Shown here: positions 47,101-62,100 of the stretch, piece after piece | Layout of the letters: the number at the start of each line of letters is the position of its first letter | How positions within the stretch are numbered: position 1 is the first letter of the stretch | Assembly (NCBI GenBank): GCA_026874595.1 | Contig: CM049314.1 | Span: forward strand, 78,479,300-78,543,299 | DNA length: 64,000 nt | Direction of reading: 5' to 3' | Origin: Sipunculus nudus | Lineage: Eukaryota; Annelida; Sipuncula; Golfingiida; Sipunculidae | Translations under genes and position numbers: made by a program | Notes under the pieces: generated by a model | The model's input: only the letters and a program-made list of their open reading frames with translations | The model's database searches: none | What the model was told of the DNA's origin: nothing

Positions 47101-50100
47101 TTTAGACTGTCTAATCTGTCTCACGGTAGTCTACATTAACATGTAGATCTTTTCATACTCCATAGCCACATTGTTAAAAATCTGAGGTTTAGACTGTCTA
47201 ACCTGTCTCACGGCGGTCTACATTAACATGTAGATCTTATCATACTCCATTACCACATTGTTAAATATCTGAGGTTTAGATTGTCTAACCTGTCTCACGG
47301 CGGTCTACAATAACATGTAGATCTTATCATACTCCATAGCCTCATAGTTAAATATCTGAGGTTTAGACTGTCTAACCTGTCTAACCTGTCTAACCTGTCT
47401 CACGGCGGTCTACATTAACATGTAGATCTTATCATACTCCACAGTCACATTGTTAAATATCTGAGGTTTAGACTGTCTAACCTGTCTCACGCCGGTCTAC
47501 ATTAACATGTAGATCTTATCATACTCCATTACCACATTGTTAAATATCTGAGGTTTAGACTGTCTAACCTGTCTCACGGCGGTTTACAATAACATGTAGA
47601 TCTTATCATACTCCATGGCCACATTGGTAAATATCTGAGGTTTAGACTGTCTAACCTGTCTCACGGCGGTCTACATTAACATGTAGATCTTTCATACTCC
47701 ATTACCACATTGTTAAATATCTGAGGTTTAGATTGTCTAACCTGTCTCACGGCGGTCTACAATAACATGTAGATCTTATCATACTCCATAGCCACATTGT
47801 TAAATATCTGAGGTTTAGACTGTCTAACCTGTCTCACGGCGGTCTACATTAACATGTAGATCTTATCATACTCCATAGCCACATTGTTAAATATCTGAGG
47901 TTTAGACTGTCTAACCTGTCTCACGGCGGTCTACATTAACATGTAGATCTTATCATACTCCATTACCACATTGTTAAATATCTGAGGTTTAGACTGTCTA
48001 ACCTGTCTTACGGCGGTCTACATTAACATGTAGATCTTATCATACTCCATTACCACATTGTTAAATATCTGAGGTTTAGACTGTCTAACCTGTCTCACGG
48101 TAGTCTACATTAACATGTAGATCTTATCATACTCCATAGCAACATTGTTAAAAATCTGAGGTTTAGACTGTCTAACCTGTCTCACGGCGGTCTACATTAA
48201 CATGTAGATCTTATCATACTCCATTACCACATTGTTAAATATCTGAGGTTTAGATTGTCTAACCTGTCTCACGGCGGTCTACAATAACATGTAGATCTTA
48301 TCATACTCCATAGCCACATTGTTAAATATCTGAGGTTTAGACTGTCTTACCTGTCTAACCTGTCTAAACTGTCTCACGGCGGTCTACATTAACATGTAGA
48401 TCTTATCATACTCCATAGTCACATTGTTAAATATCTGAGGTTTAGACTGTCTAACCTGTCTCACGGCGGTCTACATTAACATGTAGATCTTATCATACTC
48501 CATTACCACATTGTTAAATATCTGAGGTTTAGACTGTCTAACCTGTCTCACGGCGGTCTACATTAACATTTAGATCTTATCATACTCCATAGTCACATTG
48601 TTAAATATCTGAGGTTTAGACTGTCTAACCTGTCTCACGGCGGTCTACATTAACATGTAGATCTTTCATACTCCATTACCACATTGTTAAATATCTGAGG
48701 TTTAGACTGTCTAACCTGTCTTACGGCGGTCTACATTAACATGTAGATCTTATCATACTCCATTACCACATTGTTAAATATCTGAGGTTTAGACTGTCTA
48801 ACCTGTCTCACGGCGGTCTACATTAACATGTAGATCTTATCATACTCCATTACCACATTGTTAAACATCTGAGGTTTAGACTGTCTAACCTGTCTCACGG
48901 TAGTCAACATTAACATGTAGATCTTATCATACTCCATAGCCACATTGTTAAATATCTGGATTTAGACTGTCTAACCTGTCTCACGGCGGTCTACATTAAC
49001 ATGTAGATCTTATCATACTCCATAGCCACATTGTTAAATATCTGAGGTTTAGACTGTCTAACCTGTCTCACGGCGGTCTACATTAACATGTAGATCTTAT
49101 CATATTCCATAGCCACATTGTTAAATATCTGAGTTTTAGACTGTCTAACCTGTCTCACGGTGGTCTACATTAACATTTAGATCTTATCATACTCCATAGT
49201 CACATTGTTAAATATCTGAGGTTTAGACTGTCTAACCTGTCTAACCTGTCTCACGGCGGTCTACATTAACATGTAGATCTTATCATACTCCATAGCCACA
49301 TTGTTAAAAATCTGAGGTTTAGACTGTCTAACCTGTCTCACGGCGGTCTACATTAACATGTAGATCTTATCATACTCCATTACCACATTGTTAAATATCT
49401 GAGGTTTAGACTGTCTAACCTGTCTCACGGCGGTCTACATTAACATGTAGATCTTATCATACTCCATTACCACATTGTTAAATATCTGAGGTTTAGACTG
49501 TCTAATCTGTCTCACGGTAGTCTACATTAACATGTAGATCTTTTCATACTCCATAGCCACATTGTTAAAAATCTGAGGTTTAGACTGTCTAACCTGTCTC
49601 ACGGCGGTCTACATTAACATTTAGATCTTATCATACTCCATTACCACATTGTTAAATATCTGAGGTTTAGATTGTCTAACCTGTCTCACGGCGGTCTACA
49701 ATAAAATGTAGATCTTATCATACTCCATAGCCTCATAGTTAAATATCTGAGGTTTAGACTGTCTAACCTGTCTAACCTGTCTAACCTGTCTCACGGCGGT
49801 CTACATTAACATGTAGATCTTATCATACTCCATAGTCACATTGTTAAATATCTGAGGTTTAGACTGTCTAACCTGTCTCACGGCGGTCTACATTAACATG
49901 TAGATCTTATCATACTCCATTACCACATTGTTAAATATCTGAGGTTTAGACTGTCTAACCTGTCTCACGGCGGTTTACAATAACATGTAGATCTTATCAT
50001 ACTCCATGGCCACATTGTTAAATATCTGAGGTTTAGACTGTCTAACCTGTCTCACGGCGGTCTACATTAACATGTAGATCTTTCATACTCCATTACCACA

Positions 50101-53100
50101 TTCTTAAATATCTGAGGTTTAGATTGTCTAACCTGTCTCACGGCGGTCTACAATAACATGTAGATCTTATCATACTCCATAGCCACATTGTTAAATATCT
50201 GAGGTTTAGACTGTCTAACCTGTCTCACGGCGGTCTACATTAACATGTAGATCTTATCATACTCCATAGCCACATTGTTAAATATCTGAGGTTTAGACTG
50301 TCTAACCTGTCTCACGGCGGTCTACATTAACATGTAGATCTTATCATACTCCATTACCACATTGTTAAATATCTGAGGTTTAGACTGTCTAACCTGTCTC
50401 ACGGCGGTCTACATTAACATGTAGATCTTATCATACTCCATTACCACATTGTTAAATATCTGAGGTTTAGACTGTCTAACCTGTCTCACGGTAGTCTACA
50501 TTAACATGTAGATCTTATCATACTCCATAGCAACATTGTTAAAAATCTGAGGTTTAGACTGTCTAACCTGTCTCACGGCGGTCTACATTAACATGTAGAT
50601 CTTATCATACTCCATTACCACATTGTTAAATATCTGAGGTTTAGATTGTCTAACCTGTCTCACGGCGGTCTACAATAACATGTAGATCTTATCATACTCC
50701 ATAGCCACATTGTTAAATATCTGAGGTTTAGACTGTCTAACCTGTCTAACCTGTCTAACCTGTCTCACGGCGGTCTACATTAACATGTAGATCTTATCAT
50801 ACTCCATAGTCACATTGTTAAATATCTGAGGTTTAGACTGTCTAACCTGTCTCACGGCGGTCTACATTAACATGTAGATCTTATCATACTCCATTACCAC
50901 ATTGTTAAATATCTGAGGTTTAGACTGTCTAACCTGTCTCACGGCGGTCTACATTAACATTTAGATCTTATCATACTCCATAGTCACATTGTTAAATATC
51001 TGAGGTTTAGACTGTCTAACCTGTCTCACGGCGGTCTACATTAACATGTAGATCTTTCATACTCCATTACCACATTGTTAAATATCTGAGGTTTAGACTG
51101 TCTAACCTGTCTTACGGCGGTCTTCATTAACATGTAGATCTTATCATACTCCATTACTACATTGTTAAATATCTGAGGTTTAGACTGTCTAACCTGTCTC
51201 ACGGCGGTCTACATTAACATGTAGATCTTATCATACTCCATTACCACATTGTTAAATATCTGAGGTTTAGACTGTCTAACCTGTCTCACGGTAGTCTACA
51301 TTAACATGTAGATCTTATCATACTCCATAGCCACATTGTTAAATATCTGGATTTAGACTGTCTAACCTGTCTCACGGCGGTCTACATTAACATGTAGATC
51401 TTATCATACTCCATAGCCACATTGTTAAATATCTGAGGTTTAGACTGTCTAACCTGTCTCACGGCGGTCTACATTAACATTTAGATCTTATCATACTCCA
51501 TAGTCACATTGTTAAATATCTGAGGTTTAGACTGTCTAACCTGTCTAACCTGTCTCACGGCGGTCTACATTAACATGTAGATCTTATCATACTCCATAGC
51601 CACATTGTTAAAAATCTGAGGTTTAGACTGTCTAACCTGTCTCACGGCGGTCTACATTAACATGTAGATCTTATCATACTCCATTACCACATTGTTAAAT
51701 ATCTGAGGTTTAGATTGTCTAACCTGTCTCACGGCGGTCTACAATAACATGTAGATCTTATCATACTCCATAGCCACATTGTTAAATATCTGAGGTTTAG
51801 ACTGTCTAACCTGTCTAACCTGTCTAACCTGTCTCACGGCGGTCTACATTAACATGTAGATCTTATCATACTCCATAGTCACATTGTTAAATATCTGAGG
51901 TTTAGACTGTCTAACCTGTCTCACGGCGGTCTACATTAACATGTAGATCTTATCATACTCCATTACCACATTGTTAAATATCTGAGGTTTAGACTGTCTA
52001 ACCTGTCTCACGGCGGTTTACAATAACATGTAGATCTTATCATACTCCATGGCCACATTGTTAAATATCTGAGGTTTAGACTGTCTAACCTGTCTAACCT
52101 GTCTCACGGCGGTCTACATTAACATGTAGATCTTATCATACTCCATAGCCACATTGTTAAATATCTGAGGTTTAGATTGTCTAACCTGTCTCACGGCGGT
52201 CTACATTAACATGTAGATCTTATCATACTCCATTACCACATTGTTAAATATCTGAGGTTTAGACTGTCTAACCTGTCTCACGGCGGTCTACATTAACATG
52301 TAGATCTTATCATACTCCATTACCACATTGTTAAATATCTGAGGTTTAGACTGTCTAATCTGTCTCACGGTAGTCTACATTAACATGTAGATCTTATCAT
52401 ACTCCATAGCCACATTGTTAAAAATCTGAGGTTTAGACTGTCTAACCTGTCTCACGGCGGTCTACATTAACATGTAGATCTTATCATACTCCATTACCAC
52501 ATTGTTAAATATCTGAGGTTTAGATTGTCTAACCTGTCTCACGGCGGTCTACAATAACATGTAGATCTTATCATACTCCATAGCCACATAGTTAAATATC
52601 TGAGGTTTAGACTGTCTAACCTGTCTAACCTGTCTAACCTGTCTCACGGCGGTCTACATTAACATGTAGATCTTATCATACTCCATAGTCACATTGTTAA
52701 ATATCTGAGGTTTAGACTGTCTAACCTGTCTCACGGCGGTCTACATTAACATGTAGATCTTATCATACTCCATTACCACATTGTTAAATATCTGAGGTTT
52801 AGACTGTCTAACCTGTCTCACGGCGGTCTACATTAACATGTAGATCTTATCATACTCCATAGTCACATTGTTAAATATCTGAGGTTTAGACTGTCTAACC
52901 TGTCTCACGGCGGTCTACATTAACATGTAGATCTTTCATACTCCATTACCACATTGTTAAATATCTGAGGTTTAGATTGTCTAACCTGTCTCACGGCGGT
53001 CTACATTAACATGTAGATCTTATCATACTCCATTACCACATTGTTAAATATCTGAGGTTTAGACTGTCTAACCTGTCTCACGGCGGTCTACATTAACATT

Positions 53101-56100
53101 TAGATCTTATCATACTCCATAGTCACATTGTTAAATATCTGAGGTTTAGACTGTCTAACCTGTCTCACGGCGGTCTACAATAACATGTAGATCTTATCAT
53201 ACTCCATAGCCACATTGTTAAATATCTGAGGTTTAGACTGTCTAACCTGTGTCACGGCGGTCTACATTAACATGTAGATCTTATCATATTCCATAGCCAC
53301 ATTGTTAAATATCTGAGTTTTAGACTGTCTAACCTGTCTCACGGCGGTCTACATTAACATTTAGATCTTATCATACTCCATAGTCACATTGTTAAATATC
53401 TGAGGTTTAGACTGTCTAACCTGTCTAACCTGTCTCACGGCGGTCTACATTAACATGTAGAACTTATCATACTCCATAGCCACATTGTTAAAAATCTGAG
53501 GTTTAGACTGTCTAACCTGTCTCACGGCGGTCTACATTAACATGTAGATCTTATCATACTCCATTACCACATTGTTAAATATCTGAGGTTTAGATTGTCT
53601 AACCTGTCTCACGGCGGTCTACAATAACATGTAGATCTTATCATACTCCATAGCCACATTGTTAAATATCTGAGGTTTAGACTGTCTAACCTGTCTAACC
53701 TGTCTCACGGCGGTCTACATTAACATGAAGATCTTATCATACTCCATAGTCACATTGTTAAATATCTGAGGTTTAGACTGTCTAACCTGTCTCACGGCGG
53801 TCTACATTAACATGTAGATCTTATCATACTCCATTACCACATTGTTAAATATCTGAGGTTTAGACTGTCTAACCTGTCTCACGGCGGTTTACAATAACAT
53901 GTAGATCTTATCATACTCCATGGCCACATTGTTAAATATCTGAGGTTTAGACTGTCTAACCTGTCTAACCTGTCTCACGGCGGCATACATTAACATGTAG
54001 ATCTTATCATACTCCATAGCCACATTGTTAAATATCTGAGGTTTAGACTGTCTAACCTGTCTCACGGCGGTCTACATTAACATGTAGATCTTATCATACT
54101 CCATTACCACATTGTTAAATATCTGAGGTTTAGATTGTCTAACCTGTCTCACGGCGGTCTACATTAACATGTAGATCTTATCATACTCCATTACCACATT
54201 GTTAAATATCTGAGGTTTAGACTGTCTAACCTGTCTCACGGTAGTCTACATTAACATGTAGATCTTATCATACTCCATAGCCACATTGTTAAAAATCTGA
54301 GGTTTAGACTGTCTAACCTGTCTCACGGCAGTCTACATTAACATGTAGATCTTATCATACTCCATTACCACATTGTTAAATATCTGAGGTTTAGATTGTC
54401 TAACCTGTCTCACGGCGGTCTACAATAACATGTAGATCTTATCATACTCCATAGCCACATTGTTAAATATCTGAGGTTTAGACTGTCTAACCTGTCTAAC
54501 CTGTCTAACCTGTCTCACGGCGGTCTACATTAACATGTAGATCTTATCATACTCCATAGTCACATTGTTAAATATCTGAGGTTTAGACTGTGTAACCTGT
54601 CTCACGGCGGTCTACATTAACATGTAGATCTTATCATACTCCATTACCACATTGTTAAATATCTGAGGTTTAGACTGTCTAACCTGTCTCACGGCGGTTT
54701 ACAATAACATGTAGATCTTATCATACTCCATGGCCACATTGGTAAATATCTGAGGTTTAGACTGTCTAACCTGTCTCACGGCGGTCTACATTAACATGTA
54801 GATCTTTCATACTCCATTACCACATTGTTAAATATCTGAGGTTTAGATTGTCTAACCTGTCTCACGGCGGTCTACAATAACATGTAGATCTTATCATACT
54901 CCATAGCCACATTGTTAAATATCTGAGGTTTAGACTGTCTAACCTGTCTCACGGCGGTCTACATTAACATGTAGATCTTATCATACTCCATAGCCACATT
55001 GTTAAATATCTGAGGTTTAGACTGTCTAACCTGTCTCACGGCGGTCTACATTAACATGTAGATCTTATCATACTCCATTACCACATTGTTAAATATCTGA
55101 GGTTTAGACTGTCTAACCTGTCTTACGGCGGTCTACATTAACATGTAGATCTTATCATACTCCATTACCACATTGTTAAATATCTGAGGTTTAGACTGTC
55201 TAACCTGTCTCACGGTAGTCTACATTAACATGTAGATCTTATCATACTCCATAGCAACATTGTTAAAAATCTGAGGTTTAGACTGTCTAACCTGTCTCAC
55301 GGCGGTCTACATTAACATGTAGATCTTATCATACTCCATTACCACATTGTTAAATATCTGAGGTTTAGATTGTCTAACCTGTCTCACGGCGGTCTACAAT
55401 AACATGTAGATCTTATCATACTCCATAGCCACATTGTTAAATATCTGAGGTTTAGACTGTCTTACCTGTCTAACCTGTCTAAACTGTCTCACGGCGGTCT
55501 ACATTAACATGTAGATCTTATCATACTCCATAGTCACATTGTTAAATATCTGAGGTTTAGACTGTCTAACCTGTCTCACGGCGGTCTACATTAACATGTA
55601 GATCTTATCATACTCCATTACCACATTGTTAAATATCTGAGGTTTAGACTGTCTAACCTGTCTCACGGCGGTCTACATTAACATGTAGATCTTTCATACT
55701 CCATTACCACATTGTTAAATATCTGAGGTTTAGATTGTCTAACCTGTCTCACGGCGGTCTACAATAACATGTAGATCTTATCATACTCCATAGCCACATT
55801 GTTAAATATCTGAGGTTTAGACTGTCTAACCTGTCTCACGGCGGTCTACATTAACATGTAGATCTTATCATACTCCATAGCCACATTGTTAAATATCTGA
55901 GGTTTAGACTGTCTAACCTGTCTCACGGCGGTCTACATTAACATGTAGATCTTATCATACTCCATTACCACATTGTTAAATATCTGAGGTTTAGACTGTC
56001 TAACCTGTCTTACGGCGGTCTACATTAACATGTAGATCTTATCATACTCCATTACCACATTGTTAAATATCTGAGGTTTAGACTGTCTAACCTGTCTCAC

Positions 56101-59100
56101 GGTAGTCTACATTAACATGTAGATCTTATCATACTCCATAGCAACATTGTTAAAAATCTGAGGTTTAGACTGTCTAACCTGTCTCACGGCGGTCTACATT
56201 AACATGTAGATCTTATCATACTCCATTACCACATTGTTAAATATCTGAGGTTTAGATTGTCTAACCTGTCTCACGGCGGTCTACAATAACATGTAGATCT
56301 TATCATACTCCATAGCCACATTGTTAAATATCTGAGGTTTAGACTGTCTTACCTGTCTAACCTGTCTAAACTGTCTCACGGCGGTCTACATTAACATGTA
56401 GATCTTATCATACTCCATAGTCACATTGTTAAATATCTGAGGTTTAGACTGTCTAACCTGTCTCACGGCGGTCTACATTAACATGTAGATCTTATCATAC
56501 TCCATTACCACATTGTTAAATATCTGAGGTTTAGACTGTCTAACCTGTCTCACGGCGGTCTACATTAACATTTAGATCTTATCATACTCCATAGTCACAT
56601 TGTTAAATATCTGAGGTTTAGACTGTCTAACCTGTCTCACGGCGGTCTACATTAACATGTAGATCTTTCATACTCCATTACCACATTGTTAAATATCTGA
56701 GGTTTAGACTGTCTAACCTGTCTTACGGCGGTCTACATTAACATGTAGATCTTATCATACTCCATTACCACATTGTTAAATATCTGAGGTTTAGACTGTC
56801 TAACCTGTCTCACGGCGGTCTACATTAACATGTAGATCTTATCATACTCCATTACCACATTGTTAAATATCTGAGGTTTAGACTGTCTAACCTGTCTCAC
56901 GGTAGTCTACATTAACATGTAGATCTTATCATACTCCATAGCCACATTGTTAAATATCTGGATTTAGACTGTCTAACCTGTCTCACGGCGGTCTACATTA
57001 ACATGTAGATCTTATCATACTCCATAGCCACATTGTTAAATATCTGAGGTTTAGACTGTCTAACCTGTCTCACGGCGGTCTACATTAACATTTAGATCTT
57101 ATCATACTCCATAGTCACATTGTTAAATATCTGAGGTTTAGACTGTCTAACCTGTCTAACCTGTCTCACGGCGGTCTACATTAACATGTAGATCTTATCA
57201 TACTCCATAGCCACATTGTTAAAAATCTGAGGTTTAGACTGTCTAACCTGTCTCACGGCGGTCTACATTAACATGTAGATCTTATCATACTCCATTACCA
57301 CATTGTTAAATATCTGAGGTTTAGATTGTCTAACCTGTCTCACGGCGGTCTACAATAACATGTAGATCTTATCATACTCCATAGCCACATTGTTAAATAT
57401 CTGAGGTTTAGACTGTCTAACCTGTCTAACCTGTCTAACCTGTCTCACGGCGGTCTACATTAACATGTAGATCTTATCATACTCCATAGTCACATTGTTA
57501 AATATCTGAGGTTTAGACTGTCTAACCTGTCTCACGGCGGTCTACATTAACATGTAGATCTTATCATACTCCATTACCACATTGTTAAATATCTGAGGTT
57601 TAGACTGTCTAACCTGTCTCACGGCGGTTTACAATAACATGTAGATCTTATCATACTCCATGGCCACATTGTTAAATATCTGAGGTTTAGACTGTCTAAC
57701 CTGTCTAACCTGTCTCACGGCGGTCTACATTAACATGTAGATCTTATCATACTCCATAGCCACATTGTTAAATATCTGAGGTTTAGATTGTCTAACCTGT
57801 CTCACGGCGGTCTACATTAACATGTAGATCTTATCATACTCCATTACCACATTGTTAAATATCTGAGGTTTAGACTGTCTAACCTGTCTCACGGCGGTCT
57901 ACATTAACATGTAGATCTTATCATACTCCATTACCACATTGTTAAATATCTGAGGTTTAGACTGTCTAATCTGTCTCACGGTAGTCTACATTAACATGTA
58001 GATCTTATCATACTCCATAGCCACATTGTTAAAAATCTGAGGTTTAGACTGTCTAACCTGTCTCACGGCGGTCTACATTAACATGTAGATCTTATCATAC
58101 TCCATTACCACATTGTTAAATATCTGAGGTTTAGATTGTCTAACCTGTCTCACGGCGGTCTACAATAACATGTAGATCTTATCATACTCCATAGCCACAT
58201 AGTTAAATATCTGAGGTTTAGACTGTCTAACCTGTCTAACCTGTCTAACCTGTCTCACGGCGGTCTACATTAACATGTAGATCTTATCATACTCCATAGT
58301 CACATTGTTAAATATCTGAGGTTTAGACTGTCTAACCTGTCTCACGGCGGTCTACATTAACATGTAGATCTTATCATACTCCATTACCACATTGTTAAAT
58401 ATCTGAGGTTTAGACTGTCTAACCTGTCTCACGGCGGTCTACATTAACATGTAGATCTTATCATACTCCATAGTCACATTGTTAAATATCTGAGGTTTAG
58501 ACTGTCTAACCTGTCTCACGGCGGTCTACATTAACATGTAGATCTTTCATACTCCATTACCACATTGTTAAATATCTGAGGTTTAGATTGTCTAACCTGT
58601 CTCACGGCGGTCTACATTAACATGTAGATCTTATCATACTCCATTACCACATTGTTAAATATCTGAGGTTTAGACTGTCTAACCTGTCTCACGGCGGTCT
58701 ACATTAACATTTAGATCTTATCATACTCCATAGTCACATTGTTAAATATCTGAGGTTTAGACTGTCTAACCTGTCTCACGGCGGTCTACAATAACATGTA
58801 GATCTTATCATACTCCATAGCCACATTGTTAAATATCTGAGGTTTAGACTGTCTAACCTGTGTCACGGCGGTCTACATTAACATGTAGATCTTATCATAT
58901 TCCATAGCCACATTGTTAAATATCTGAGTTTTAGACTGTCTAACCTGTCTCACGGCGGTCTACATTAACATTTAGATCTTATCATACTCCATAGTCACAT
59001 TGTTAAATATCTGAGGTTTAGACTGTCTAACCTGTCTAACCTGTCTCACGGCGGTCTACATTAACATGTAGATCTTATCATACTCCATAGCCACATTGTT

Positions 59101-62100
59101 AAAAATCTGAGGTTTAGACTGTCTAACCTGTCTCACGGCGGTCTACATTAACATGTAGATCTTATCATACTCCATTACCACATTGTTAAATATCTGAGGT
59201 TTAGATTGTCTAACCTGTCTCACGGCGGTCTACAATAACATGTAGATCTTATCATACTCCATAGCCACATTGTTAAATATCTGAGGTTTAGACTGTCTAA
59301 CCTGTCTAACCTGTCTCACGGCGGTCTACATTAACATGAAGATCTTATCATACTCCATAGTCACATTGTTAAATATCTGAGGTTTAGACTGTCTAACCTG
59401 TCTCACGGCGGTCTACATTAACATGTAGATCTTATCATACTCCATTACCACATTGTTAAATATCTGAGGTTTAGACTGTCTAACCTGTCTCACGGCGGTT
59501 TACAATAACATGTAGATCTTATCATACTCCATGGCCACATTGTTAAATATCTGAGGTTTAGACTGTCTAACCTGTCTAACCTGTCTCACGGCGGCATACA
59601 TTAACATGTAGATCTTATCATACTCCATAGCCACATTGTTAAATATCTGAGGTTTAGACTGTCTAACCTGTCTCACGGCGGTCTACATTAACATGTAGAT
59701 CTTATCATACTCCATTACCACATTGTTAAATATCTGAGGTTTAGATTGTCTAACCTGTCTCACGGCGGTCTACATTAACATGTAGATCTTATCATACTCC
59801 ATTACCACATTGTTAAATATCTGAGGTTTAGACTGTCTAACCTGTCTCACGGTAGTCTACATTAACATGTAGATCTTATCATACTCCATAGCCACATTGT
59901 TAAAAATCTGAGGTTTAGACTGTCTAACCTGTCTCACGGCAGTCTACATTAACATGTAGATCTTATCATACTCCATTACCACATTGTTAAATATCTGAGG
60001 TTTAGATTGTCTAACCTGTCTCACGGCGGTCTACAATAACATGTAGATCTTATCATACTCCATAGCCACATTGTTAAATATCTGAGGTTTAGACTGTCTA
60101 ACCTGTCTAACCTGTCTAACCTGTCTCACGGCGGTCTACATTAACATGTAGATCTTATCATACTCCATAGTCACATTGTTAAATATCTGAGGTTTAGACT
60201 GTGTAACCTGTCTCACGGCGGTCTACATTAACATGTAGATCTTATCATACTCCATTACCACATTGTTAAATATCTGAGGTTTAGACTGTCTAACCTGTCT
60301 CACGGCGGTCTACATTAACATGTAGATCTTATCATACTCCATAGCCACATTGTTAAAAATCTGAGGTTTAGACTGTCTAACCTGTCTCACGGCGGTCTAC
60401 ATTAACATGTAGATCTTATCATACTCCATTACCACATTGTTAAATATCTGAGGTTTAGATTGTCTAACCTGTCTCACGGCGGTCTACAATAACATGTAGA
60501 TCTTATCATACTCCATAGCCACATTGTTAAATATCTGAGGTTTAGACTGTCTAACCTGTCTAACCTGTCTAACCTGTCTCACGGCGGTCTACATTAACAT
60601 GTAGATCTTATCATACTCCATAGTCACATTGTTAAATATCTGAGGTTTAGACTGTCTAACCTGTCTCACGGCGGTCTACATTAACATGTAGATCTTATCA
60701 TACTCCATTACCACATTGTTAAATATCTGAGGTTTAGACTGTCTAACCTGTCTCACGGCGGTTTACAATAACATGTAGATCTTATCATACTCCATGACCA
60801 CATTGTTAAATATCTGAGGTTTAGACTGTCTAACCTGTCTAACCTGTCTCACGGCGGTCTACATTAACATGTAGATCTTATCATACTCCATAGCCACATT
60901 GTTAAATATCTGAGGTTTAGATTGTCTAACCTGTCTCACGGCGGTCTACATTAACATGTAGATCTTATCATACTCCATTACCACATTGTTAAATATCTGA
61001 GGTTTAGACTGTCTAACCTGTCTCACGGCGGTCTACATTAACATGTAGATCTTATCATACTCCATTACCACATTGTTAAATATCTGAGGTTTAGACTGTC
61101 TAATCTGTCTCACGGTAGTCTACATTAACATGTAGATCTTATCATACTCCATAGCCACATTGTTAAAAATCTGAGGTTTAGACTGTCTAACCTGTCTCAC
61201 GGCGGTCTACATTAACATGTAGATCTTATCATACTCCATTACCACATTGTTAAATATCTGAGGTTTAGATTGTCTAACCTGTCTCACGGCGGTCTACAAT
61301 AACATGTAGATCTTATCATACTCCATAGCCACATAGTTAAATATCTGAGGTTTAGACTGTCTAACCTGTCTAACCTGTCTAACCTGTCTCACGGCGGTCT
61401 ACATTAACATGTAGATCTTATCATACTCCATAGTCACATTGTTAAATATCTGAGGTTTAGACTGTCTAACCTGTCTCACGGCGGTCTACATTAACATGTA
61501 GATCTTATCATACTCCATTACCACATTGTTAAATATCTGAGGTTTAGACTGTCTAACCTGTCTCACGGCGGTCTACATTAACATGTAGATCTTATCATAC
61601 TCCATAGTCACATTGTTAAATATCTGAGGTTTAGACTGTCTAACCTGTCTCACGGCGGTCTACATTAACATGTAGATCTTTCATACTCCATTACCACATT
61701 GTTAAATATCTGAGGTTTAGATTGTCTAACCTGTCTCACGGCGGTCTACATTAACATGTAGATCTTATCATACTCCATTACCACATTGTTAAATATCTGA
61801 GGTTTAGACTGTCTAACCTGTCTCACGGCGGTCTACATTAACATGTAGATCTTATCATACTCCATTACCACATTGTTAAATATCTGAGGTTTAGACTGTC
61901 TAATCTGTCTCACGGTAGTCTACATTAACATGTAGATCTTATCATACTCCATAGCCACATTGTTAAAAATCTGAGGTTTAGACTGTCTAACCTGTCTCAC
62001 GGCGGTCTACATTAACATGTAGATCTTATCATACTCCATTACCACATTGTTAAATATCTGAGGTTTAGATTGTCTAACCTGTCTCACGGCGGTCTACAAT